Assembly (NCBI GenBank): GCA_007117675.1
Contig: SKGB01000010.1
Location: forward strand, 1-22,127
From: Candidatus Nomurabacteria bacterium
Lineage (GTDB): Bacteria > Patescibacteriota > Minisyncoccia > Phycocordibacterales > CSBR16-119
Length of the DNA: 22,127 nucleotides
Direction: 5' to 3'
The stretch's first letter is position 1. Each line of letters begins with the position of its first letter. The position numbers and the translations under genes are program-made. Positions 12,576 to 19,227 of the stretch are shown here, in pieces. The notes under the pieces are model-generated. The model saw only the letters and a list, made by a program, of their open reading frames with translations, was not told where the DNA came from and made no database searches.

Positions 12576-13754
12576 TTATTTATTAATATGCAATGTTAAT
12601 AACTTATAATACCAACCCAAACAAAGTAGTTCAGTTATAGGGTTTTCTATCTTTGATAAAACTAAACCACCAATAGTATTCCTGTCTATAATTATAACAC
12701 GAGAATTTAAAGTATTTTGGAAAAGACCACCTTTATCATGATTATTTACTATGAAGCGAAACCAATCTTGAGTATCTAAAGAAGCACATAACACATAAGT
12801 ATCAGTAGAACCAAAATTGTGTTTTAAAAAATTTACTTGTCTAATAAGTTCATCAAACCAGACTTGAGAACGAAGGTGTAATTTAGCATGTACAGAATAG
12901 TTTGAGTGAACCTTTATTTTTTGAGAAGCAATTAGTTTCATTTCAGAGAGGTATATCTTTTCATCTGACACGTTATCTAAAAACCAATTTAATCCCTTGT
13001 TGGAATACCCATAATGCACCAACATATTATGCGTATTAAACATACTAGATGTAGAGCCTTCTGAGATATTTATTAAGTTAAAATTACTATTTGAAACATT
13101 TTGCATGGAAAGTATCTCATTTGAAACCACGTACATAGGTAATGCGTAGGTGGTAAAGATACAATTTTTTTGAGAAAAATATCTATATATTTTTTTTGTA
13201 AGAAGAGTATGTAGAGAATTATCAACAGCACAAATAAAATAACTTATATGTATTGTTTTTGCCGCAACAGTGTCTTGCGCAACTTCAAAAGGTAATTCAT
13301 CAACATGAATATTTGCAATTTTTTTTTCCAGCACAAAAAAATCTCGTTTTAAATTAGGTGTTGAAAAAAAATTATCCATATCATCTTGAGCTGATTTCAA
13401 TATATTACTTTCAATATCTCTCAAAGAAAATTCATTTGATATACGAGACTCCGCAAAAAAAGTACGCACAGTTGAAAAAACCCAACATGGATCATAAGAT
13501 ACAAAAACCCTCTTATTTGCGTATTGCGAAGGAGTGGTAGCAAGAATATTATCTAGCAAGGAAAGCAATAAATTAAATCTCTGAATATTTTCACTAAAAA
13601 AACCAGAGAGAAACTTTTGCGCTTGATACAACATGACTGGTTTTTCATTGACAACGGAAAAAACACCTAAAGAAACTGAATTATAGCCAATTTTTATAAC
13701 AGTATACAAATAGTCGTCATTTACTTTTCTTTTTTTAACCACAAAAGAAAACAT
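12576..13754 (-). CDS. Divergent actin-like (FtsA/PilM-type) protein, probably nucleotide-dead
   Basis: 392 aa from the ATG at 13754 (MFSFVVKKRKVNDDYLYT...). Two upstream in-frame ATGs exist, but a consensus extended -10 (TGTTATAAT) ends 7 nt before 13754, and this start puts the first beta strand at the usual distance. The layout resembles CPR actin-like proteins found beside baseplate J-like genes: VIKIGYNSVSLGVF in place of the phosphate 1 loop DxGxxxxxG, RVFVSYDPCWVFSTVRTF as the mid-subdomain strand, and NLINISEGSTSSMF in place of phosphate 2. The key aspartates are replaced (Lys and Asn), so ATP hydrolysis is doubtful. It has no membrane segment. It may bind the cytoplasmic head of its 431-aa partner, as PilM/FtsA bind membrane partners. 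The family call is from pattern memory and is moderate. Confidence 0.55.
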   Translation of the reverse strand: MFSFVVKKRKVNDDYLYTVIKIGYNSVSLGVFSVVNEKPVMLYQAQKFLSGFFSENIQRFNLLLSLLDNILATTPSQYANKRVFVSYDPCWVFSTVRTFFAESRISNEFSLRDIESNILKSAQDDMDNFFSTPNLKRDFFVLEKKIANIHVDELPFEVAQDTVAAKTIHISYFICAVDNSLHTLLTKKIYRYFSQKNCIFTTYALPMYVVSNEILSMQNVSNSNFNLINISEGSTSSMFNTHNMLVHYGYSNKGLNWFLDNVSDEKIYLSEMKLIASQKIKVHSNYSVHAKLHLRSQVWFDELIRQVNFLKHNFGSTDTYVLCASLDTQDWFRFIVNNHDKGGLFQNTLNSRVIIIDRNTIGGLVLSKIENPITELLCLGWYYKLLTLHINK

Positions 13755-13761
13755 ATAAACC

Positions 13762-13767
13762 ATTATA
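13762..13767 (-). promoter_or_regulatory. Extended -10 promoter of the actin-like gene (leaderless layout)
   Basis: TATAAT read on the - strand, preceded by TGT (extended -10), and 7 nt from the ATG at 13754. There is no good -35 box, which extended -10 promoters can lack. It lies only ~50 nt after the alaS stop, so read-through from alaS is also possible. Confidence 0.55.
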
Positions 13768-13819
13768 ACATTAAACAAAAATATAAAGTCCACAGTCTAC
13801 CCACCCTTGTTCTTTGTGA

Positions 13820-15613
13820 CTAGCTAAGTACCGCTTTAATTCTCCGAACCCCCGAACCTAAAGCTTCTTCTTTTATAATTTTAAAAACACCAAGTTCTTT
13901 TGTGTTAGAAACATGCGGCCCTCCACAAATCTCAAGAGAATACATACCGTCACCAGAGCCGATTTGATAGAGATCAAGCCTATCCTCATACCGATCTTCA
14001 AACAGACCAAGAGCGCCAGAATTTTGAGCTTCTTCAAGTGACACCGTTTGAAAACTTACCGACAGACCCTCTTGTATTTTTTCATTCACAATAAATTCAA
14101 CACGATGAATTTCTTCATCTGTCATTTTGTTATTATGCGAGAAATCAGATCGCATACGCTCTGGGGTAATGTTGGACCCTTTTTGCATCACATGATTACC
14201 TAAGACATCCCGAAGTGCCTGATGCAAAAGATGAGTTGCAGTATGATATCGAATCTCCATTTCAGAATTTCCCGCCAAACCCCCTTTAAATTTCTGTTCT
14301 GCTCCAGCACGGGATTTTTTTTGATGTTGCTCTGTAAGTTTTTTGTATTCATCAAAAGCGTGGGGCTCTATACGTACCCCAAACTCTTCTGCAAGATCTA
14401 AAGAAAGTTCCGCTGGAAAACCGTGAGTTTGCTCTAAAATTGCAAGCTCTTGTCCTGTAATTCGGGTGTTATTTTTTTGTGCAAGCTTTTGAAATTCTTT
14501 TTTTCCACGCTCGAGTGTTTTTTTATATTTTAAAACCTCTTGAGATATAACTGCAATAATAATATCTTTTTTCTTATCAAGATTGAGATACACTTGACCA
14601 TATTTTTCAATCACAATATCTATAAGTTCTGTGATATCACAATTCATTTCCAAAATATTCATGTTATTCACCATACGACGAATAATTCTTCGTAACACGT
14701 AACCACGATCGGTATTTGAAGGCTTAATACCATCTCCAACCAGAAAAACAGCTGTTCGAATATGATCAGCAACAATACGCTTAGGCCTCAGAGCATCAAG
14801 ATGTGGTGTTGCGGCCGAAATACGCGCAAGCAAATGTTCATATATATCTGTTTCATAAATACTTGTTGCACCCTGCACTACCGCAGTCACTCGCTCAAGA
14901 CCGGCCCCTGTATCTACATTTTTTTGTGGAAGCATACCCTCAACCTCACCCCCCTTAAGCTTGTATACCATAAACACATCATTCCAAATCTCTACAACTT
15001 TTTGTTCTTTATCAGCCCTCAAAAACTCCTCATGACTCATATCACCTAATTCTCCTGTCACATCATAAAACATCTCAGTTGAAGGACCTGCAGGGGAATT
15101 GTCACCCGCCTTCCACCAATTTGACCTACTGTCCAAATAGTAAATTCGATGCTCGGGAACATATTGTTTCCAAATATTTGCAGCTTCATCATCTCGCTCA
15201 ACACTGTCATTTCCAGCAAAGACCGTGACATATAAACGACTTGAATCAAGACCAAGACCCTTGTCTTTATTTGTTAAAAATTCCCACGACCATCGTATGG
15301 CGTCTTGTTTAAAATAATCACCAAGCGACCAATTTCCAAGCATCTCAAAAAACGTTGCATGCGTTGCGTCTCCAACATCCTCAAGATCGGTTGTTCGTAC
15401 ACATTTTTGAGACGAAGCAAGTCGACGCCCTTCTGGATGCTCTTTACCAAGGAGGTAAGGAATAAGAGGTTGCATTCCTGCAGTATTAAAAAGTGTTGCA
15501 TCTGTATCGCCTGACGCATCTTCAGTGACAAGGCTCGCAGAATCTAAAACCACATGTCTCTCAGATGCAAAAAAATCAAGGAAACGCTTTCTTATTTCAT
15601 GGCTTGTTAACAT
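13820..15613 (-). CDS. alaS: Alanyl-tRNA synthetase, short form without the C-Ala domain
   Basis: 597 aa from the ATG at 15613 (MLTSHEIRKRFLDFF); the 21-residue upstream extension overlaps the previous gene's terminator and is rejected. Charges tRNA-Ala and removes mischarged Ser/Gly. The class II catalytic domain is complete (NTAGMQPLIPYLLGKEHP, RTTDLEDVGDATHATFFEMLGNWS, GAGLER, RGYVLRR at 303-309). The editing domain retains its zinc ligands HTATH (457-461) and CGGPH (563-567). The protein ends at about residue 597 with GVRRIKAVLS, so the DHHA1/C-Ala oligomerisation domain of the ~875-aa bacterial enzyme is absent. This short form is known from CPR genomes and is not a frameshift. The -10 box is 7 nt before the ATG. 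Confidence 0.95.
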   Translation of the reverse strand: MLTSHEIRKRFLDFFASERHVVLDSASLVTEDASGDTDATLFNTAGMQPLIPYLLGKEHPEGRRLASSQKCVRTTDLEDVGDATHATFFEMLGNWSLGDYFKQDAIRWSWEFLTNKDKGLGLDSSRLYVTVFAGNDSVERDDEAANIWKQYVPEHRIYYLDSRSNWWKAGDNSPAGPSTEMFYDVTGELGDMSHEEFLRADKEQKVVEIWNDVFMVYKLKGGEVEGMLPQKNVDTGAGLERVTAVVQGATSIYETDIYEHLLARISAATPHLDALRPKRIVADHIRTAVFLVGDGIKPSNTDRGYVLRRIIRRMVNNMNILEMNCDITELIDIVIEKYGQVYLNLDKKKDIIIAVISQEVLKYKKTLERGKKEFQKLAQKNNTRITGQELAILEQTHGFPAELSLDLAEEFGVRIEPHAFDEYKKLTEQHQKKSRAGAEQKFKGGLAGNSEMEIRYHTATHLLHQALRDVLGNHVMQKGSNITPERMRSDFSHNNKMTDEEIHRVEFIVNEKIQEGLSVSFQTVSLEEAQNSGALGLFEDRYEDRLDLYQIGSGDGMYSLEICGGPHVSNTKELGVFKIIKEEALGSGVRRIKAVLS

Positions 15614-15620
15614 GTAAATT

Positions 15621-15626
15621 AGTATA
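15621..15626 (-). promoter_or_regulatory. -10 box of alaS (leaderless layout)
   Basis: TATACT on the - strand, 7 nt before the chosen ATG (15613). No convincing -35 box is seen. It lies just beyond the upstream gene's terminator. Confidence 0.45.
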
Positions 15627-15650
15627 CAAAATTTCTTGTTTTTAGGCCAG

Positions 15651-15678
15651 AAAAAGAAAAAGCGTGAACAAATCACGC
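15651..15678 (-). terminator. Terminator of the 146-aa gene
   Basis: On the - strand: stem GCGTGA (15678-15673) / TCACGC (15667-15662), 5-nt loop, followed by TTTTTCTTTTT. It starts 10 nt after the stop codon at 15688. Confidence 0.8.
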
Positions 15679-15687
15679 CTTTACCCC

Positions 15688-16128
15688 CTACTTATTTTTT
15701 CGGAGAGCGAATCCCAACTCAATGTTTTTCACTATCTTTACCCCACTCTTCTCTTGTGGCTTATTCTTATGTAAAATATAATACACAGTAATATCACCAA
15801 CAATAGGAGAAACCTCTCTAAAACCACTTGATCCTTTGATCATTTCTTTGGTTTTCTGCACAGCAGAATACCAAGAACTTGACTCATCTTTCTTTTTTAA
15901 AAGATCCAACGTCTTGTCATAAATAAACATTAAGTTGTAGTTTATCTCGTATCCATCCGCAGATGTCCAATTTTCTTTTGAATCCAAAACAACGTTTCGA
16001 ATATACACTTTCTGCTCAATGTTTTTTTTATCAAGATTTAAAAGCTTAAGAAGTTCAGGGAAAATAACAGCGTCAAACATCTCATCGGAAACCTTCATAT
16101 CATGAAGTTTTTCCCATTTTATGACCAT
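15688..16128 (-). CDS. Hypothetical 146-aa cytoplasmic protein
   Basis: I do not recognise the family. 146 aa, mixed alpha/beta, charged, with no signal peptide or membrane segment. Visible traits: MVIKWEKLHDMKVSDEMFDAVIFPELLKLL at the start, a likely beta-rich middle (QKVYIRNVVLD, YEINYNLMFIYD), a KKKDESSSWYSAVQKTKEM helix, and a C-terminal strand pair (GDITVYYILHK, GVKIVKNIELGFALRKNK). An in-frame ATG at codon 11 is a possible alternative start. It lies between gdhA and alaS; a hairpin (16154-16178) precedes it and a good terminator follows, so it is probably a single-gene unit. No cofactor or catalytic motif is evident, and context suggests no specific role. Confidence 0.75.
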   Translation of the reverse strand: MVIKWEKLHDMKVSDEMFDAVIFPELLKLLNLDKKNIEQKVYIRNVVLDSKENWTSADGYEINYNLMFIYDKTLDLLKKKDESSSWYSAVQKTKEMIKGSSGFREVSPIVGDITVYYILHKNKPQEKSGVKIVKNIELGFALRKNK

Positions 16129-16153
16129 AAACCATAAGTATTAATTTAATTTA

Positions 16154-16178
16154 AAAGTACACCACCTGGGTGTGCTTT
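16154..16178. promoter_or_regulatory. Dyad between gdhA and the 146-aa gene: weak terminator or operator
   Basis: Inverted repeat around ACACC (16159-16163) / GGTGT (16169-16173), extended by AAAAG / CTTT with one non-matching pair (16158:16174). On the - strand it follows the gdhA stop by about 10 nt and is followed by CTTTT, so it could end gdhA. A TTGACA (16184-16179) just upstream would place the dyad in a promoter spacer for the 146-aa gene, so an operator is also possible. Confidence 0.45.
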
Positions 16179-16187
16179 GTCAACTGT

Positions 16188-17426
16188 TTAGACTCTCCCC
16201 CGAAGACTTATCGCTGAAGACAAACGCTCGACACCTAAAATATAACAAGCATTACGGAGACTCGTTATGTATTTTTTTTGAGTCTGCAAAACATTATCCA
16301 TAGCAGAAACCATGATTGTTTGCAGTTTTACCTGCACCTCTTCAAGTTGCCAATAGTATTGCTGTCGATTTTGAACCCATTCAAAATATGACACAGTCAC
16401 ACCCCCGGCATTTGCAAGCACGTCCGGAATAACAACAATCCCTTTTGACTCAAAAATAGTATCAGCATCAGGAGTCGTTGGACCATTTGCAAGTTCAAGG
16501 ATAATTTTTGCCTTCACTCTGTCAGCATTATCTTCTCGAAGCTGATTGTCGAGTGCTGCCACAACCAAAATGTCGCAAGGGAGCACAAGAAGTTCTTCGT
16601 TTGTAACAGAATTGAGTTTTAAACCTTCACCAAGTTTTTTGCCCGCCTCTTTATTTTTCATCACAAGACCCGGATCAAACCCCGCCTCGCTCCATACACC
16701 ACCAGAACTGTCTGATACCCCAACAATATTATGACCCGCTTTGTAAAGAATATCTGCTGCTGTGTACCCCGCATTTCCAAGACCTTGCACAACCACTCTT
16801 TTTGGCTGTACCGATCCTTCTATTTTTTTGAGATATTCCTCAAGCACAAACACACCACCTTGTGCTGTTGCAATATCCCTCCCAATACTTCCTCCTAAAA
16901 CAATCGGTTTTCCCGTAATCACTCCAGGCTCACTTCTGCCAACAGTTTTTTCATACTCATCAAGCATCCATGCCATTGTCTGTGCATTTGTGTACACATC
17001 AGGCGCCGGAATATCTTGATCAACCCCAATATAAGGCGCCATCTCGCGAGCAAAAGCTCGAGACACTTTTTCTAAATCGTCTTGGTTATATTTTTTAGGA
17101 TTAATAGTGACACCACCTTTTGCACCACCAAGCGGTATATTAACCACCGCACACTTAACAGCCATTCCCGCAGCAAGCGCAGAAACCTCGTCTAAATCAG
17201 CATCTTGATGAAATCTAATTCCACCCTTGTATGGCCCACGTGCATTGCTGTACTGGACACGATACGAAGGAAAAACCTCAAGACCCTTTGACGTTTCAAC
17301 CTCTAAATCTTTTTGTAAAATAACTTGTGGAGTGAGTAAAAAGTCTTGCATTTCAGAACTTAAATTCAAAATATTTGAAGCTTTTTTAATTCTTTTTTGG
17401 ATATTTTCAAATGGTGTATTTTTCAT
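16188..17426 (-). CDS. gdhA: Glutamate dehydrogenase, probably NAD-dependent
   Basis: 412 aa, normal for the hexameric Glu/Leu/Phe/Val dehydrogenase family. It interconverts glutamate with 2-oxoglutarate and ammonium. Seen: substrate/catalytic region GPYKGGIRFHQDADLDEVSALAAGMAVKC and PLGGAKGG with the catalytic Lys near 103, the DIPAPDVYTNAQTMAWMLDEY segment, the nucleotide-binding GLGNAG at 215-220, and an acidic residue (D239 in GVSDSSGG) at the end of the second Rossmann strand, which usually means NAD over NADP. The C-terminal ANAGGVTVSYFEWVQNRQQYYW is strongly Glu-dehydrogenase-like. The promoter has an extended -10 (TGATATAAT) 9 nt before the ATG, embedded in a palindrome. A weak hairpin separates it from mnmA. 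Confidence 0.95.
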   Translation of the reverse strand: MKNTPFENIQKRIKKASNILNLSSEMQDFLLTPQVILQKDLEVETSKGLEVFPSYRVQYSNARGPYKGGIRFHQDADLDEVSALAAGMAVKCAVVNIPLGGAKGGVTINPKKYNQDDLEKVSRAFAREMAPYIGVDQDIPAPDVYTNAQTMAWMLDEYEKTVGRSEPGVITGKPIVLGGSIGRDIATAQGGVFVLEEYLKKIEGSVQPKRVVVQGLGNAGYTAADILYKAGHNIVGVSDSSGGVWSEAGFDPGLVMKNKEAGKKLGEGLKLNSVTNEELLVLPCDILVVAALDNQLREDNADRVKAKIILELANGPTTPDADTIFESKGIVVIPDVLANAGGVTVSYFEWVQNRQQYYWQLEEVQVKLQTIMVSAMDNVLQTQKKYITSLRNACYILGVERLSSAISLRGRV

Positions 17427-17429
17427 AGC

Positions 17430-17447
17430 CTATGAATTATATCATAG
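17430..17447 (-). promoter_or_regulatory. gdhA promoter with a palindrome centred on the -10 box
   Basis: CTATGA-TATAAT-TCATAG on the - strand: perfect 6-bp arms flank the -10 hexamer (17441-17436), which also has the extended TGA. The ATG is 9 nt from the -10 box, so the leader is about 2-3 nt. A repressor bound to these arms would block the promoter (inference). Confidence 0.5.
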
Positions 17448-17487
17448 AGTAAAAACAAAAAGAAAAAACGAACGGGCTTAGGAAACA

Positions 17488-17504
17488 CAAGCTTTCAAAG
17501 CTCG
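17488..17504 (-). terminator. Weak hairpin after mnmA
   Basis: CGAGCTT (17504-17498) / AAGCTTG (17494-17488) with a 3-nt loop and one G:U pair, followed by TGTTTCC only. It may slow or partly end mnmA transcription; the missing T-run makes it weak. Confidence 0.3.
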
Positions 17505-17517
17505 CAACCACAGATGT

Positions 17518-18597
17518 CTAGACAATAACCCCTCCTCCTAAACACACCTCACCGTCATACACAACAACAGACTGTCCTGGGGAAAAACTATGCTGAGGTT
17601 CTGAAAATTCAATAACAAAGACGAGCTTGTCTTGTTCATAGAACACAGTACAATTTTGAGGCTCTTGGTTATAGCGAACAACTGCAGTATATTGACCACC
17701 GTTTTTTATAGGATGATTCCACACTGTTTGAGCAATGGTTATTTTTTGAGCATCTATGAACCGTTCTCTATCTGAAATATTCTCAGACACAGTAATTGTA
17801 TTTTTTTCTATATCTTTTGCTACAACATACAGCGGTTTATCTTGCGTGCCTTTTTTGTTGATATGGAAACCGTGCCGTTCACCATAGGTAAAAAAAAGGG
17901 CTCCATAGTGACTTCCAATAGTCTCACCTTGCATATTTAAAACATCTCCTTCTTTTTTTTGAATATAGTGCGAAAGAAAATTCTTCATATCAATCTCACC
18001 AAGGAAACAAACACCTTGAGAATCTTTTTTTCTTGCGGTGAATAAACCAATCTTTTTTGCAATCTCTCGAACCTTGGCTTTAGGAAAACCTCCCACAGGG
18101 AATAAAACATGCTTAAGTTGCTCTTGTGAAAGTATCCATAAAAAATATGTCTGGTCTTTTATGCTATCCACACCCCTCAAAAGCTGAATACTTTTTTCAC
18201 CTTCTCGACGTTGTGCATAATGCCCCGTTGCCACAAAGTCTGCGCCAAGCTCAAGGGATTTTTTCAAAAAGATTCCAAATTTCACCTCTTTATTACACAT
18301 GACATCAGGGTTTGGAGTTCTACCCTGCCGGTACTCTTCTATCATATACTCCCCCACCTTTTCTTTGTATTCTTTTTCAGCATCGATAGTAATAAAAGGA
18401 ATCTCAAGTTGTGCACATACACGCATTGCGTCGCGCCGTTCTTGTCTCCATGTACATTCAATAAAATCAGGCTGCCATGTTTTAATAAAAGCACCAACCA
18501 CCTTGTACCCCTCGCGCTTTAAAAGAAAGGCGGCGACAGAAGAGTCTACACCACCCGACACACCTACAAAAACAGTTGTATCTTTTTTTACTTTCAT
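17518..18597 (-). CDS. mnmA: tRNA-specific 2-thiouridylase MnmA
   Basis: 359 aa from the ATG at 18597 (MKVKKDTTVFVGVSGGVDSS). Upstream in-frame ATGs (18606, 18636) lie in the -10 box and in the previous gene's terminator. It makes the 2-thio group of U34 in tRNA-Lys/Glu/Gln with ATP and a sulfur donor. Seen: PP-loop SGGVDSS (14-20), the first catalytic Cys (C101, NPDVMCNKEVKF), GADFVATGHYAQ, DQTYFLWILSQEQL, the second catalytic Cys (C197, KDSQGVCFLGE), and a C-terminal beta-barrel ending FSPGQSVVVYDGEVCLGGGVI. Both Cys are present, so it should be active. No sulfur-carrier or desulfurase gene lies in this window. It is preceded by a strong terminator, so it is transcribed separately. Confidence 0.96.
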   Translation of the reverse strand: MKVKKDTTVFVGVSGGVDSSVAAFLLKREGYKVVGAFIKTWQPDFIECTWRQERRDAMRVCAQLEIPFITIDAEKEYKEKVGEYMIEEYRQGRTPNPDVMCNKEVKFGIFLKKSLELGADFVATGHYAQRREGEKSIQLLRGVDSIKDQTYFLWILSQEQLKHVLFPVGGFPKAKVREIAKKIGLFTARKKDSQGVCFLGEIDMKNFLSHYIQKKEGDVLNMQGETIGSHYGALFFTYGERHGFHINKKGTQDKPLYVVAKDIEKNTITVSENISDRERFIDAQKITIAQTVWNHPIKNGGQYTAVVRYNQEPQNCTVFYEQDKLVFVIEFSEPQHSFSPGQSVVVYDGEVCLGGGVIV

Positions 18598-18604
18598 AAT
18601 ATGT

Positions 18605-18610
18605 ATCATA
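18605..18610 (-). promoter_or_regulatory. -10 box of mnmA (leaderless layout)
   Basis: TATGAT on the - strand, 7 nt before the ATG at 18597. It lies just after the bidirectional hairpin at 18626-18656. No good -35 box; modest support. Confidence 0.4.
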
Positions 18611-18625
18611 CTAATTATTTCAGAT

Positions 18626-18656
18626 TTTAAAAGCACTCTACTAGAGTGCTTTTAAA
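18626..18656. terminator. Terminator after the DnaQ-like gene
   Basis: 15-bp perfect arms (18626-18640 and 18642-18656, core AAAAGCACTCTA / TAGAGTGCTTTT) around one central base. The stop codon at 18652-18654 lies in one arm. A/T runs on both sides allow action on either strand. Confidence 0.85.
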
Positions 18657-19197
18657 GATTCATAAGTTTTTCATAAACCTCCAAGGTTGCCCGCGCATCA
18701 GCAAGTGCTGTATGAGCCCGTTGGTTTATGATGCCAAAATGCTCGGTAAGTTTTTGAAGAGAAAAACGTTCAACAGATAAATCTTTGTGTAGTTTTGCGT
18801 ATGCAATAGAAATGGTGTCTAGTTTTGAAAAAAACATTTTGTTTTCAACACCACTTTTTTTAAACGCTTCATGAATAAAAGAATAATCAAAGGCTAAATT
18901 GTGCGCAACAAAAATAGCATCTTTGGTAACCTCAGCAAATTGCGTCATTGCCTCCTGCAAAGAGTGAGCAAAAAGCCAGTCGGCATCATTGTAACCATTC
19001 ACCCGCAAAGCACCTGGATCAGCGTCTTCTAATTTTTCTGGTTTTATTTTAAGCTCCCACTCTTTAACAATTTCAAAATTAGTTCCTGTGGCATCTTTTT
19101 GTTTTACAACAACACATCCAATTTCAATCACCTCATGTTTTTGAGGATCAAAACCTGTTGTTTCTACGTCAATAAAAGCTAAATTGTGTTTTCTCAT
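18652..19197 (-). CDS. DnaQ-like DEDDh 3'-5' exonuclease
   Basis: 181 aa, single exonuclease domain. Seen: ExoI FIDVETTGFDP with the catalytic D10 and E12, ExoII HNLAFDYSFIHEAF with its Asp, and ExoIII HTALADARATLEVYEKL with the DEDDh His and last Asp. All four acidic residues are present, so it should cut single-stranded DNA or RNA ends. Candidates are the proofreading epsilon subunit (dnaQ), a stand-alone exonuclease, or an RNase T-like enzyme; sequence alone does not decide. It is 30 nt after mltG with no terminator between, so it is probably co-transcribed. A TATAGA box 8 nt before the ATG could give an extra leaderless start. Confidence 0.88.
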   Translation of the reverse strand: MRKHNLAFIDVETTGFDPQKHEVIEIGCVVVKQKDATGTNFEIVKEWELKIKPEKLEDADPGALRVNGYNDADWLFAHSLQEAMTQFAEVTKDAIFVAHNLAFDYSFIHEAFKKSGVENKMFFSKLDTISIAYAKLHKDLSVERFSLQKLTEHFGIINQRAHTALADARATLEVYEKLMNL

Positions 19198-19227
19198 AAA
19201 GTCTATCTATATTTATCTAAAAAAAAA

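Noticed and set aside
13755..13793. Longer, hydrophobic N-terminus for the actin-like protein
   Set aside because: The extra codons include the extended -10 box; dropping them removes an accidental hydrophobic stretch.
13820..15613. alaS as a truncated pseudogene
   Set aside because: All catalytic and editing motifs are intact and the end falls at a domain boundary; short AlaRS is known from CPR genomes.
15614..15676. 21-residue N-terminal extension of alaS
   Set aside because: The extension is encoded by the terminator and T-run of the upstream gene plus the -10 box, and its Phe/Lys-rich sequence is not found in AlaRS; MLTSHEIR is the normal start.
18598..18636. 13-residue N-terminal extension of mnmA
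   Set aside because: It overlaps the previous gene's terminator and the -10 box; MnmA normally begins a few residues before the PP-loop.
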